A stretch of DNA of 49,973 bases from Marvinbryantia formatexigens (GCA_021771035.1 JAETPU010000022.1:1-49973); one strand, 5' to 3'; numbered from the stretch's first letter, positions 8,846-16,234 are shown. Numbers and translations are program-made. Notes: generated from the letters alone by a model not told the origin.

Positions 8846-9454
8846 CTACACAGGGCATGACGTGTCCTCCGTCTCAGGAATCACGATTTTCATTGGCCCA
8901 TAGATGCAGACCGACTGGAGCTTCCAGTGCCAGTCCTCACTCGAATCAGTCAGCCATGCAGAATCCTGACTGGCTCTATAATGCTCTTCCTCATACACCT
9001 CTTTCGTGGCGGTGAAGCGTGCTTTCAACTGGCCGGCGTCAAGTTCGCCTGTTTCAGCCAGCCGGGACAGCATATAATCCAGCGCACCGTGGTAAGTGTA
9101 GAACAGCTTCGGAGCCGAAATGTTACAGTCGCTGCACTCGATCAGCAGATAGCCAGCGATGCCGCAGTCCTCCACAATCCAGCCGTCCTTGCCGCCATGC
9201 TCCTCCTTCATAAGCACATCCAACCGGAGGAAGGGATCAGTGCCGTCCAGACATCTCCCATAAATGGAGTAACCGCCCTTGTCGGGCTGGAACGCCTTGT
9301 TGTCGCTGGAGATGACATAGGTTCGGCTGCGCCAGGGATAGTCTTTTTTCGCGTTTGGACCGAAAGAGGCAAACGTAATGCAGGCGATCAGGTGGGTTTC
9401 AGGGTGCTCCCGCTCATGCTGAGAGAGCATTTGCTTTAACTGCGTATAATCCAT
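8846..9454 (-). CDS. Hypothetical protein, 202 aa
   Basis: The ATG at 9454 has AAAGGA about ten bases upstream. A short helical N-terminus is followed by a beta-rich region holding ITFASFGPNAKKDYPWRSRTY and a CSDC pair near residue 110. No signal peptide or membrane helix. Its gene follows a strong hairpin (9481-9523) whose U-rich tail ends just before the ribosome site. Family unknown. Confidence 0.7.
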   Translation of the reverse strand: MDYTQLKQMLSQHEREHPETHLIACITFASFGPNAKKDYPWRSRTYVISSDNKAFQPDKGGYSIYGRCLDGTDPFLRLDVLMKEEHGGKDGWIVEDCGIAGYLLIECSDCNISAPKLFYTYHGALDYMLSRLAETGELDAGQLKARFTATKEVYEEEHYRASQDSAWLTDSSEDWHWKLQSVCIYGPMKIVIPETEDTSCPV

Positions 9455-9475
9455 AGATCACCAATCCTTTCTGAA

Positions 9476-9523
9476 AATAAAAGGAACCGGCAGACTTCAT
9501 TGGCATAGTCTGTCGGTCCCTTT
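9476..9523 (-). terminator. Intrinsic terminator before the 202-aa gene
   Basis: On the minus strand a long stem (GGGACCGACAGACT pairing with AGTCTGCCGGTTCC) is followed by TTTTATTTTC, a good U-tract. The ribosome site AAAGGA begins a few bases later, so the downstream gene cannot have a separate promoter here. Confidence 0.7.
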
Positions 9524-9586
9524 GTTCATTTGTCCCACGGAATCGTGGAGATCGCTATTCTATAATCGCTTGTATGGGACTGCACA

Positions 9587-9853
9587 TCAAATTCCAAACA
9601 CAGGCCAGCGATCCGCCCGCTCAAAGTCATAGCAGGCCCTGGCAGTGTTCAGGTCAATGGGATACACTCCCAGCACATGGCCGCCATAGAGGGCAACGTC
9701 AGCCGTACAGAAACGCTCGGCCTCCTGGATGGTGGGTTCTCTCACACCACAAATACACATCCAGAAATCATTGCTGCTTTCCTTGGGACCAGAGCCAATG
9801 CAAATTTCAAAATATTTGCGCTTCATTTTATCCAAAATAGTTCCTCCCTTCAT
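9587..9853 (-). CDS. Small hypothetical protein, about 82-88 aa
   Basis: The frame begins with an ATG at 9853 immediately after the TGA of the upstream gene. A strong GGGAGG lies inside this frame, seven bases before a TTG at 9835, so the true start may be that TTG (82 residues). The product carries CICGVREPT and a conserved-looking VALYGGHVLGVYPIDLNTAR segment, compatible with a small alpha/beta fold. Four consecutive small genes (9587-10927) are packed with gaps of 0-16 bases, so they form one translational unit. Family not recognised. Confidence 0.65.
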   Translation of the reverse strand: MKGGTILDKMKRKYFEICIGSGPKESSNDFWMCICGVREPTIQEAERFCTADVALYGGHVLGVYPIDLNTARACYDFERADRWPVFGI

Positions 9854-10051
9854 TCAATGGTCCCTGTCTGTTTTACTGTCCAATATGTAAAACGGACATC
9901 TCAGGCACATACTCTTATAAGGTAGCTCATATCGTTTTCCGGTCAATAGCCGTCCTGGATTCGAGCAGCTATCATAAACCTTCCAAGGGGCATTTTCTCG
10001 TTTACGGCTGTGAATACAGGTTTCATATCCGCACGGATGGAATGGCCGCAC
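9854..10051 (-). CDS. Small Cys-rich protein, 65 aa
   Basis: GTG start with an excellent TAGGAGG site eight bases upstream, which rules in favour of this frame over a longer overlapping frame (9943-10281). It has five Cys, including CGYETC near the N-terminus and CLRC near the C-terminus, a spacing that could hold one zinc ion. It ends one base before the next start. Function unknown. Confidence 0.65.
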   Translation of the reverse strand: MRPFHPCGYETCIHSRKRENAPWKVYDSCSNPGRLLTGKRYELPYKSMCLRCPFYILDSKTDRDH

Positions 10052-10067
10052 GGCTTCACACCTCCTA

Positions 10068-10265
10068 TCAAGCAGTTTTCGGAAGATTCTTCAGCACATC
10101 TTTTATCTGGCAGGGCATGAATACAACGCGCCAGTTCTCCGGATGTTGCTGACCATTGCGTATCTTGTCCAAGGGAACGCGGCTCCCACAGATTGCGAAC
10201 TGCTTCCAGCGGTACTGTGGACAGCACTCCGTTCCCTGAAAAACAAGCTGTTCCAGTGCGTACAT
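10068..10265 (-). CDS. Small hypothetical protein, 65 aa
   Basis: The ATG at 10265 is preceded by GGGAGGTAACC, in which the TAA is the stop of the YkgJ-like gene, so coupling is clear. The product contains a CC pair, a CGSRVPLDKIR segment and WRVVFMP, looking like a compact folded domain. No known family. The overlapping 112-aa frame has no comparable ribosome site and is rejected. Confidence 0.65.
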   Translation of the reverse strand: MYALEQLVFQGTECCPQYRWKQFAICGSRVPLDKIRNGQQHPENWRVVFMPCQIKDVLKNLPKTA

Positions 10266-10267
10266 GG

Positions 10268-10927
10268 TTACCTCCCAACAATATCCCGAAGGATACGCTT
10301 CAGCTCCTCCGTATTTTTCTCATATTGGGGCATAAACGGCTGATCCAAGTCGTAATTGTAGTAACGGTAATAGAGGATCTGGAGCAGGTTTTCTTCCAGC
10401 TGCTCCGGACTCAGAGCACGAAGCAGGCGGCCTAATTCCAGCAGCGTGGTACTCTCCGCAGTCAGAAATTCCCGGTCCTCCCGCTTGAAATTCTGGTACA
10501 TCCAATCCTTGACCAACACCTTTTCCTCTGTATAATGAGCTGAGTGCTGGTCAATGCACTGATAAAACTCAAAGGCTTTTCCTCGCTGTCCAGGGAATGC
10601 GTTGAATGGATACAGGTGGCATACTCTGGGGCGAACTTCATAGACGCTGCACCGGCCATCCTTCAAAAATACGCAGGCATTCTCTGTGCCAGTGGTATTC
10701 ATGACAAAGATAGGATAGCAGTCCTCCAGCGTTTCTACATGGGTATAGAGGTTATATACATCCTCAATGTACTCCACCTCACCCCGTTCACGCAGGCAGC
10801 GAGCCAGACGATATACGTCCAGTAATTCCGGCATAAGTTGCCCCTCCAGGTTCCGGCAGCAGTTTCCGCAGAGCCGGCAGTGAAAATCGACCCAATCCTT
10901 GGGCCTCACAGGTACTGCAGTGCTCAT
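10268..10927 (-). CDS. YkgJ-type cysteine-cluster protein, 219 aa
   Basis: Residues 17-24 carry the CxxCxxCC signature (CRLCGNCC) of the YkgJ family (zinc- or iron-chelating domain), and a second cluster near residues 86-110 (CVFLKDGRCSVYEVRP and RVCHLYPF) completes the usual metal-binding core. The rest is helical. Known family members bind metal, but their biochemical role is poorly defined. Its start overlaps the pentapeptide-repeat gene by ATGA. The presence of this domain inside an ICE fits a pattern of many Cys-rich proteins in this region. Confidence 0.85.
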   Translation of the reverse strand: MSTAVPVRPKDWVDFHCRLCGNCCRNLEGQLMPELLDVYRLARCLRERGEVEYIEDVYNLYTHVETLEDCYPIFVMNTTGTENACVFLKDGRCSVYEVRPRVCHLYPFNAFPGQRGKAFEFYQCIDQHSAHYTEEKVLVKDWMYQNFKREDREFLTAESTTLLELGRLLRALSPEQLEENLLQILYYRYYNYDLDQPFMPQYEKNTEELKRILRDIVGR

Positions 10928-11790
10928 GCGGCCTCCTGTTCTACGCCCAGGGCCTGGAAAATATCATCCCGGTTTCGACGGCACTCCTCCTGGGTAGCGC
11001 CGCCCTGAGTAATGGCGGCAGTATCCAGATGCCGGATATCCGAGACGGTGACTCTGCCAAAAGAGCAGCTATCCAGTGTGGCAGTCAAATAGTTGATACT
11101 GTTAAGCGTGCAGTCGATGGTGTTGCACGACTTCAACCTGGCTTTTTGGAATGTCACATGGGACAGGGCGCTGTCACGGAAGTGAGTATGCGCGATGCTG
11201 GCGTTGAAAAAATCAGCGTGTTCCAGCACGCAGGAATGAAACTCCGAACTGTAAATGCTGGCACCGACAAAAGATGGGGCGCTGATCCGGCAGACAGCAA
11301 AGGCGCAGTCTTGGAATATGGAGCCATAAAAATCCGCCCGTTCCGGCAGACAATACAGTGTCACTTGGTCAAAATAGGTTTCCCGGAAGAACTCAGGCGG
11401 GAAACCTGCCTTGGCCGCTCTGTCGAACAACTTCTGATCAACAATCTTCAGAGAGCGGCCATTGCCGCCATCATAAGTCCTGAACCGATACGTCTTACTG
11501 CTGCTCTTGCCGTAGGATTGGGTCAACATCATTTTCTGGTGCTGAAAGTCCTGGATGTTCTGACGCAGCACAGCGATTTCACCGGCATAGTAAGTGCCGC
11601 CCTTCTGCTCCAGGTCAGCCAGCATGGCCTCGACCGTTTGCTCCGAACGGCCCTGCAAAATATCATTGATGGTTTTGATGCTTCCGGCCCGGTCTCCCAG
11701 CCGGAATGCCGCAGGGTCGGACATCTCCAAATAGAACGCAATACTCCTGCTGATGTCCAGACTGCTGCGTACTGCTTTATAATCGTTCAT
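10924..11790 (-). CDS. Pentapeptide-repeat protein, 288 aa
   Basis: The frame is open to 11823, but AGGAGG lies five bases before the ATG at 11790. The first 120 residues are helical with a Gln/Lys-rich middle. From about residue 150 a run of pentapeptide repeats is visible: units such as SIFQD, CAFAV, SIYSS, ADFFN and ATLDS alternate polar and hydrophobic residues in the A(D/N)LxX pattern, forming the right-handed quadrilateral beta-helix. Family members such as Qnr and MfpA mimic DNA and shield gyrase; many others have no known role. DNA mimicry would suit an ICE antirestriction or topoisomerase function, but that is inference. Confidence 0.8.
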   Translation of the reverse strand: MNDYKAVRSSLDISRSIAFYLEMSDPAAFRLGDRAGSIKTINDILQGRSEQTVEAMLADLEQKGGTYYAGEIAVLRQNIQDFQHQKMMLTQSYGKSSSKTYRFRTYDGGNGRSLKIVDQKLFDRAAKAGFPPEFFRETYFDQVTLYCLPERADFYGSIFQDCAFAVCRISAPSFVGASIYSSEFHSCVLEHADFFNASIAHTHFRDSALSHVTFQKARLKSCNTIDCTLNSINYLTATLDSCSFGRVTVSDIRHLDTAAITQGGATQEECRRNRDDIFQALGVEQEAA

Positions 11791-11811
11791 GTCAGCCTCC
11801 TCCAAATAGCA

Positions 11812-11847
11812 GGCGCACCGCAAACCCAGTCAGGTCTGCAGTGCGCC
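11812..11847 (-). terminator. Hairpin before the pentapeptide-repeat gene
   Basis: Arms ggcgcaccgca (11812-11822) and tgcagtgcgcc (11837-11847) pair with one mismatch around a 14-base loop. The minus-strand tail is GCTATTTGG, a poor U-tract, leading directly into the GGAGGAGG ribosome site. It may act as an attenuator or RNA-stability hairpin more than as a terminator. Confidence 0.45.
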
Positions 11848-11874
11848 CATGAATCATTCGGCCCGATCTGTGGT

Positions 11875-12117
11875 CTATGCGGCCAGAACTGCGGGAAACG
11901 CGCTCACGGCCGGCTCAAAATCAGGGCCGGTCAGCAAATAGTACCTGGTATCCAGCGTCTCAAAGCACACCTCGCCAGCAGTACGGTGATGGATCGCTGT
12001 AATACAGGCGGTAAGGGTAATTTTCCCTTGGTGAACGATGACTGCTCTGGAACCGACAGCCAGCGGACGCAGCGGAATCCCTGCCAGCGTTCGGACTTCC
12101 TTTGCCTCTAACGTCAT
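11875..12117 (-). CDS. Small hypothetical protein, 80 aa
   Basis: ATG at 12117 with AGAGGTG about ten bases upstream. The chain is beta-rich (LRPLAVGSRAVIVHQGKIT, then a YYLLTGPDFEPAV end), like a small barrel or SH3-like fold. It lies between the sigma-like gene and the pentapeptide-repeat gene on the same strand. No family recognised. Confidence 0.65.
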   Translation of the reverse strand: MTLEAKEVRTLAGIPLRPLAVGSRAVIVHQGKITLTACITAIHHRTAGEVCFETLDTRYYLLTGPDFEPAVSAFPAVLAA

Positions 12118-12139
12118 GGGTTTGACACCTCTTTCCTTT

Positions 12140-12727
12140 TTAAGTATACAAGCACAGATAAACCCGGTACAGCTCTCTTAAAAGTCCCCGAACCCGCTTT
12201 TCGCTCATGCCTTGGATGCGGGCAGTCTCCGCAACCGAGTAACCCTGCAGCCGCATGGATGCGAGGTCATACTGCTCTTGGCTGGAGACAGCTGCCAGAT
12301 CATGCAGGAGCAATTTAGCTTCCAGCTCCTCAAACGGATCTGGAGGTCTGGCCGGGAGTGTTTTCAGATACTTTCGCTCGGTTTCCCTCCGTCGTTCTTC
12401 CGCCCGATGGAAGGATGTGATACTCTGCCTCATAGCGTGCCAGGCGACAGTGGAGAATTGATAGCGGCGCAGCCGGGGTTCCGTCAGATACCGTTTGACT
12501 GCGCGCAGGTATCCAAAAACAGCGATGTCGTAATAGTCGTCAACTTTCAACCGCCGGTTCCACAGATATGTGTAAATCAAATTGTGGTTTTCTGCGGCAA
12601 ATTGACGCTGTTCCTCTGTCAGTGTCTGGGGCGTGGCAGGCCGTCCCCGTTTACCGAACGGGGGCGGCCTTGTCTGCTCCTGAACAGGGCCGGCCGGCTC
12701 AGGCGGGCAGCCGCTCGCGCTCGCCAT
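12140..12727 (-). CDS. Sigma-70-like factor, about 195 aa
   Basis: The segment from EEQRQFAAENHNLIYTYLW through the charged helix ending in ERRRETERKYL resembles sigma region 2 (core binding and -10 recognition, including a YQFSTVAWHAMRQSI strand-opening-like helix). The C-terminal EQYDLASMRLQGYSVAETA with SEKRVRGLLRELY is a region-4-type helix-turn-helix. The start is uncertain: the ATG at 12727 lies inside the previous gene and has a weak site, while a perfect hairpin (12638-12670) sits in the first codons; a non-ATG start after the hairpin is possible. Element-encoded sigma factors could direct RNA polymerase to ICE promoters. Confidence 0.72.
   Translation of the reverse strand: MASASGCPPEPAGPVQEQTRPPPFGKRGRPATPQTLTEEQRQFAAENHNLIYTYLWNRRLKVDDYYDIAVFGYLRAVKRYLTEPRLRRYQFSTVAWHAMRQSITSFHRAEERRRETERKYLKTLPARPPDPFEELEAKLLLHDLAAVSSQEQYDLASMRLQGYSVAETARIQGMSEKRVRGLLRELYRVYLCLYT
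12638..12670. repeat. 14-bp inverted repeat in the 5' part of the sigma-like gene
   Basis: Arms aggccgtccccgtt (12638-12651) and aacgggggcggcct (12657-12670) are complementary apart from one mismatch around a 5-base loop. It lies just after the stop of the upstream gene and within the first codons of the annotated sigma-like frame. There is no U-tract. It probably marks the true intergenic region or regulates translation. Confidence 0.55.
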
Positions 12728-13538
12728 CGACAACGCCCATGCCGACAGAGAAATGGGCTTCGTTGTCAGGCAGGTCCATGGAACCGGAGCCAACCTCGAT
12801 GGCGCCAGTCTCCAGTTCCTTGCTGGCAGCCTGCTCAGTCAGCGTGTTCTTGATCTGCAGGCGGAACGTATCCGCATACGCCTTCACCGCAGCCAACTCC
12901 TCGCCGGAGAGGTCCCGTACTTTGCAGAACGTGGCGACGCTGTAATCGTAGCCGTTGCTGCTCATACGCTTCAGGCCGATCCGGACGATGCTGCTGTAAA
13001 GGGGCCGCTGACGCCGGGCAAATGCCGCGTTATAGAAGGCGTTATAGGGCGTGAGGCTGGTCGGCGGGAGAGAAATCTGGATGGGCACGAACTCACCGCT
13101 GCGGAGCAGGTAGAGCGTCCGCATATTCTTACAAGCTTTCCCCCGGCCGTTGCTGGCACTGCCGAAGGTATTGAAGCCACAGCTGGCGCACAGGCCGCCG
13201 GGATTGCCGTAGCCGATCTTCCCGTCCACAGACTGGCACAGGGGCGGAGTGTTGTCCTCATACTCCTCACCCTCCGGCCAGTAGGCATTGGCGGGGTGGT
13301 TGAACAGGAGGATGCCCTCCAGCTCAGGAACGTAATCCGGGCGCTCCGGGTTGTCGCTCTCCATCTCGAACTGCAGGACGCCGCCGCCGGGGATCTTGAC
13401 CTTGGGGAACGTGAGCCGCAGGCCCTCCATATCCTCGGAGAGATCATCGGAGGGAGCGTCGAGGCCCATAGCGGTGGGCAGAATGAACTGGGCGCACTCC
13501 ATGACAGTGGTATTGTTCTGATTGTTCTGGCTATACAT
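12699..13538 (-). CDS. Hypothetical protein with SSB-like C-terminal tail peptide, 279 aa
   Basis: ATG at 13538 with a strong AGGAGG eight bases upstream. The centre holds a Cys cluster: CQSV, then CASCGFNTFGSA with GKACKN (about residues 100-137), a likely zinc site, followed by LPPTSLTPYNAF and a YSSIVRIGLKR strand, consistent with a beta-barrel nucleic-acid-binding fold. The last residues, VDGERERLPA, match the tail of the element's SSB (VDGEREALPE). Because codons differ while residues agree, the tail seems selected at protein level. A second single-strand-binding or recombination protein sharing a partner with SSB is my inference; the family is not recognised. Confidence 0.75.
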   Translation of the reverse strand: MYSQNNQNNTTVMECAQFILPTAMGLDAPSDDLSEDMEGLRLTFPKVKIPGGGVLQFEMESDNPERPDYVPELEGILLFNHPANAYWPEGEEYEDNTPPLCQSVDGKIGYGNPGGLCASCGFNTFGSASNGRGKACKNMRTLYLLRSGEFVPIQISLPPTSLTPYNAFYNAAFARRQRPLYSSIVRIGLKRMSSNGYDYSVATFCKVRDLSGEELAAVKAYADTFRLQIKNTLTEQAASKELETGAIEVGSGSMDLPDNEAHFSVGMGVVDGERERLPA

Positions 13539-13582
13539 AAATTGTTCCTCCTATAAAATGTTGATATTGGTGGTATGGCCCT

Positions 13583-14677
13583 TTATGCGGCAATACCTGT
13601 AACCTGATTGATTCTGCGGAACAGCTCCGGGGCCATAGTCATGACTGTGTAACCGATCTCCTCCAGCTTGGAGGCGCGGTCATAACTCTCCACATCCTGG
13701 CTGTACCGGGTAACTGCGTTGGCGAGGCCGTACAGCGTGTAGTCGCCGTCCGTATGGAGATGCCGGAGGATTCCAACGCTCTCCGCCTCTGTGATATGGA
13801 CGCACGCTGCGGCGCGTTTTACCACTTCCTCCAGATTGTCCATGTTCAGCGCCAGCTGTGTGCTCTCCCGCATCTGGTTGAGCAGCTGCACAAACCGGGC
13901 TTCGTCCATTGCTTCCCGAACTGCCGCTTGCAGATTGTGGACAAAATCCTGGTCGCTGTCTGTCAGCACCTCTGCGGCGCAGACAAAGAATCGTCTGTTG
14001 GTGAGGATACGTGGCCCCGAGTGAGTACGGCGCATTTTGGAGGCCGTGCTGTCGGTGGCCGTCATCCCGTTGGTGCAGACCAGCCGGTAGACGAACGGAC
14101 AGACACTGACCGCGCCCCGGCCGGTCTCACTGTTGGAGATGGACACTCCAGCCTGAACCACATCGCCCGGACGCACTTCATCCTGGAGGCGCGGGTTCAC
14201 GACCTTCAGGTACATGTAGTCCTCAGTAAGCTCACAACTGCCAAACTGGATGTCCGGCATCTCACCTACCACGGGGGTAACGATCCCAGCAACATCATAA
14301 TTGTCAATGCGCCGGTAGCGGCTGCTCAAGAATGCCCGTGCATGGCCGTCCAATGTCCGCAGCATACGCTGGGCAGGATCAATGCGCTGAAGCCAGCGGT
14401 TGACGTTGTAGGCCAACAGCTCCGGATCATTCTGCCGCATTTTTTCGTAATACTTGATAGGGATGTCCAGATAGGTGCTGATCTGGCGATGGGCCGTCGC
14501 CTGAATGTCCATCGGCTCCATCAGATCATGGCCGCTCTCATTCAGCGCAAGGAGAAAGGGCTGATTGTCCCAAATCTCCATGCGCAGACATCTGGTGTCC
14601 ACCATGTAGTCGGCCTTGGCCTCACCCTGACGCCGGATCTCTGCCGCCATCGCCTGGATGGTGCGCCCGCTTTTCAT
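13583..14677 (-). CDS. DUF932 (phage/plasmid-like) protein, 364 aa
   Basis: The sequence matches the DUF932 family, which is widespread in phages and plasmids (also known as TIGR03299): an N-terminal MxIxxTAHRQIxxYLDIP-type segment near residues 80-100, then YNVNRWL, a central RYRRIDNYDV strand and a C-terminal helical part. The family has no settled function, but is usually near recombination or replication genes such as ssb, as here. I prefer the ATG at 14677 (AGGAG eleven bases upstream) over a GTG four codons earlier. No membrane segments. Confidence 0.85.
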   Translation of the reverse strand: MKSGRTIQAMAAEIRRQGEAKADYMVDTRCLRMEIWDNQPFLLALNESGHDLMEPMDIQATAHRQISTYLDIPIKYYEKMRQNDPELLAYNVNRWLQRIDPAQRMLRTLDGHARAFLSSRYRRIDNYDVAGIVTPVVGEMPDIQFGSCELTEDYMYLKVVNPRLQDEVRPGDVVQAGVSISNSETGRGAVSVCPFVYRLVCTNGMTATDSTASKMRRTHSGPRILTNRRFFVCAAEVLTDSDQDFVHNLQAAVREAMDEARFVQLLNQMRESTQLALNMDNLEEVVKRAAACVHITEAESVGILRHLHTDGDYTLYGLANAVTRYSQDVESYDRASKLEEIGYTVMTMAPELFRRINQVTGIAA

Positions 14678-14713
14678 GGTGCGCTTCACTCCTTTCCTTG
14701 ATTTTTGAGCTGC

Positions 14714-15481
14714 TTACCAGGAAACCAGAATCCTGGTATCCTGCACGTCAGCGGTCAGCCCCTCCTGCTCCAGCACCTTCGCCAGTCTGGGCCAGTAGAC
14801 CTTCTCAGGGAAGGCAGTAAAGGAATCCTTCCTGATCTCCTCGCCTCCGTCTACCGGCTGGATGCAGATGCTTCCGTCCTCGTTCAGCGTCAGGCTGCTG
14901 TGGCCCCGGGAACGCAGATCGGCAATCATGTTCTCCAGGATACTGCGGCCTTGGAACTCATACCACACCCGGGGATCTACCGGCTGCTGGTTGGGAGCAG
15001 CTTTGTCCTCCAGCGGCGCGACTTTGACCAGCGAACAGCGAAGTCCGCCCTGCCGGTCTAACGTGACATCGGCATAGTCATAGTCCGGAATGCCGTAGAC
15101 GCGGATGCGTCCGGTGCCGCCATAGGCAATGAAGCGTGTGGGATCAGCTAAGGTCCACTCCCAATGAGCCTGGGGGTAAACCGACCTCAGATGCTCCGAA
15201 ATGCGATGGTTCACATGGCGCAGAAGCACCAGGCCCATGCCGCTGTCAGAGGTATCCGAGGCGGCTTCCTGCCGGTCACGGGATTGGCGGACACGACGCC
15301 GGTACGTGCGGTTGGATCTCCAGGCGGGGAGAAGCTGGGTGAAAATGAGCCACAGGCCCCATACCGCAAAGACGGCAATCAGAGCCACTGTTGCCCAGAT
15401 GCCCCGCAGCAGAGACAGGATGGCAATGACAACGCCGATCAGGATAGAAATGCTGCCCCAAAGAGGACTCGTTCTTTTCAT
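14714..15481 (-). CDS. Two-helix membrane protein, 255 aa
   Basis: ATG at 15481 with AAGGTGG eight bases upstream (a GTG four codons earlier is less likely). Residues about 8-28 and 32-52 are two hydrophobic helices, followed by a basic juxtamembrane stretch (RSNRTYRRRVRQSRDR) and a soluble domain of about 180 residues that should face the cytoplasm. The domain contains HINHR-like and YGGTGRIRVYGIPDY beta strands. No catalytic motif. It lies downstream of ssb after a very strong terminator, so it needs read-through or a separate signal. Family unknown. Confidence 0.75.
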   Translation of the reverse strand: MKRTSPLWGSISILIGVVIAILSLLRGIWATVALIAVFAVWGLWLIFTQLLPAWRSNRTYRRRVRQSRDRQEAASDTSDSGMGLVLLRHVNHRISEHLRSVYPQAHWEWTLADPTRFIAYGGTGRIRVYGIPDYDYADVTLDRQGGLRCSLVKVAPLEDKAAPNQQPVDPRVWYEFQGRSILENMIADLRSRGHSSLTLNEDGSICIQPVDGGEEIRKDSFTAFPEKVYWPRLAKVLEQEGLTADVQDTRILVSW

Positions 15482-15512
15482 GGAAATTACCACCTTTTCT
15501 TAAAATGTCGGG

Positions 15513-15580
15513 AAAACAAAAAAGAGGCGCTGCACCAAAGTCCAGAACTTCATCTGAAACATATGGTACAGCGCCTCTTT
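15513..15580 (-). terminator. Strong intrinsic terminator after ssb
   Basis: On the minus strand AAAGAGGCGCTGTACC pairs with GGTGCAGCGCCTCTTT around a 28-base loop and is followed by TTTTGTTTTCCC. This is a classical Rho-independent terminator 17 bases behind the ssb stop. The next gene begins about 35 bases later with no clear promoter between. Confidence 0.85.
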
Positions 15581-15596
15581 CACTTGCGCCGGAGCG

Positions 15597-15998
15597 TTAC
15601 TCCGGCAGGGCCTCCCGCTCACCGTCCACCATCCCAGCAGGGACGGCAGAATCGGACTGCGGTACACCGCATTCGGTTTTGCCCTGGAAGGCCGGGATGT
15701 AATCCCAGTCGCCCAGTTTGAGCTTCAGCCGCTTGTCGTGGGTCTCACCGTCATTCTTGGTGTACTCCTCAAGTTCCAAAGAACCGGATACCCAGATCAA
15801 GCTGCCTTTTCTCACTTTGCGTTTGACCAGGTTCTTTGCAAGATGTCCCCAAGCCCACACTTGGAAATACTGTGTGCGGGCTGTCTCGCCGTATCCCAGG
15901 TTTTCCGCCAGGGAAAATCGGACGTAGGGTTCCTTCCGGGCACTCTCGCGCAGCTCCAGGTCAGCGGTCACCCGACCGATGCACATGAGCTTTGCCAT
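15597..15998 (-). CDS. ssb: Single-stranded DNA-binding protein, 133 aa
   Basis: Residues 1-108 are an SSB-type OB fold: MAKLMCIGRVTADLELR at the N-terminus, VRFSLAENLGYG, YFQVWAWGHLAKNL (the usual VxWFGKLAE position) and KGSLIWVSGSLELEEY. It is shorter than house-keeping SSB (160-180 aa) and lacks the acidic DDDIPF end; it finishes in VDGEREALPE, which is repeated in the 279-aa protein nearby. AAGGAG lies eight bases before the ATG. Upstream are a sigma-70 promoter and a highly structured leader ending in a terminator, so expression is probably attenuated. SSBs coat the single strand that enters during conjugation. Confidence 0.9.
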   Translation of the reverse strand: MAKLMCIGRVTADLELRESARKEPYVRFSLAENLGYGETARTQYFQVWAWGHLAKNLVKRKVRKGSLIWVSGSLELEEYTKNDGETHDKRLKLKLGDWDYIPAFQGKTECGVPQSDSAVPAGMVDGEREALPE

Positions 15999-16037
15999 AG
16001 ACCACTCCTTCCTGCCATAAAGGCGAAAATAGATATA

Positions 16038-16098
16038 TAAAAAAGTGCCGGCATTTCAACCGCTTGCCCCTAAATGGGCGCAGTTGTCCTACCAGCAC
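16038..16098 (-). terminator. Intrinsic terminator at the end of the ssb leader
   Basis: On the minus strand GTGCTGG (16098-16092) pairs with CCGGCAC (16051-16045), with inner CAAC/GTTG and GCCC/GGGC pairs, followed by TTTTTTATAT. It ends about 22 bases before the ssb ribosome site, so transcription from the upstream promoter must pass it to express ssb. Confidence 0.75.
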
Positions 16099-16192
16099 TG
16101 AATACAAACCTGACAACGTGTGCAATGCGAAGTTCTTCGCGCATAGACCGTGATCTATGTCCCTTGCGGGAGGCGCACAAAAATCAATTACA
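16099..16192 (-). ncRNA. Structured leader RNA of ssb (closed three-hairpin junction)
   Basis: Just downstream of the promoter, TGTGC (16179-16175) pairs with GCACA (16123-16119) and closes a junction holding three adjacent hairpins: TCCC-GCAA-GGGA (a GNRA tetraloop, 16160-16171), CATAGA-TCACGG-TCTATG (16142-16159) and GCGAA-GAAC-TTCGC (16127-16140). Neighbouring helices abut with zero or one base between them, as in coaxially stacked RNA. The terminator of 16038-16098 follows. This is the layout of a riboswitch or other cis-acting attenuator. I do not match it to a class I know. A 92-codon open frame across it (15961-16239) seems to be a by-product. Confidence 0.65.
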
Positions 16193-16197
16193 ATGGT

Positions 16198-16226
16198 AGT
16201 GTACCACATATTGCGCCTGCTGTCAA
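16198..16226 (-). promoter_or_regulatory. Sigma-70 promoter of the ssb run
   Basis: Consensus -35 TTGACA (16226-16221) and -10 TACACT (16203-16198) on the minus strand with a 17-bp spacer. Transcription would start near 16190 and enter the structured leader. It is the best promoter of the minus-strand backbone. Confidence 0.85.
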
Positions 16227-16234
16227 GCCATAAA

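Noticed and set aside
9943-10281. 112-codon frame overlapping two small genes
   Set aside because: It has no ribosome site and spans the boundary of two well-supported small genes, each with its own strong GGAGG site.
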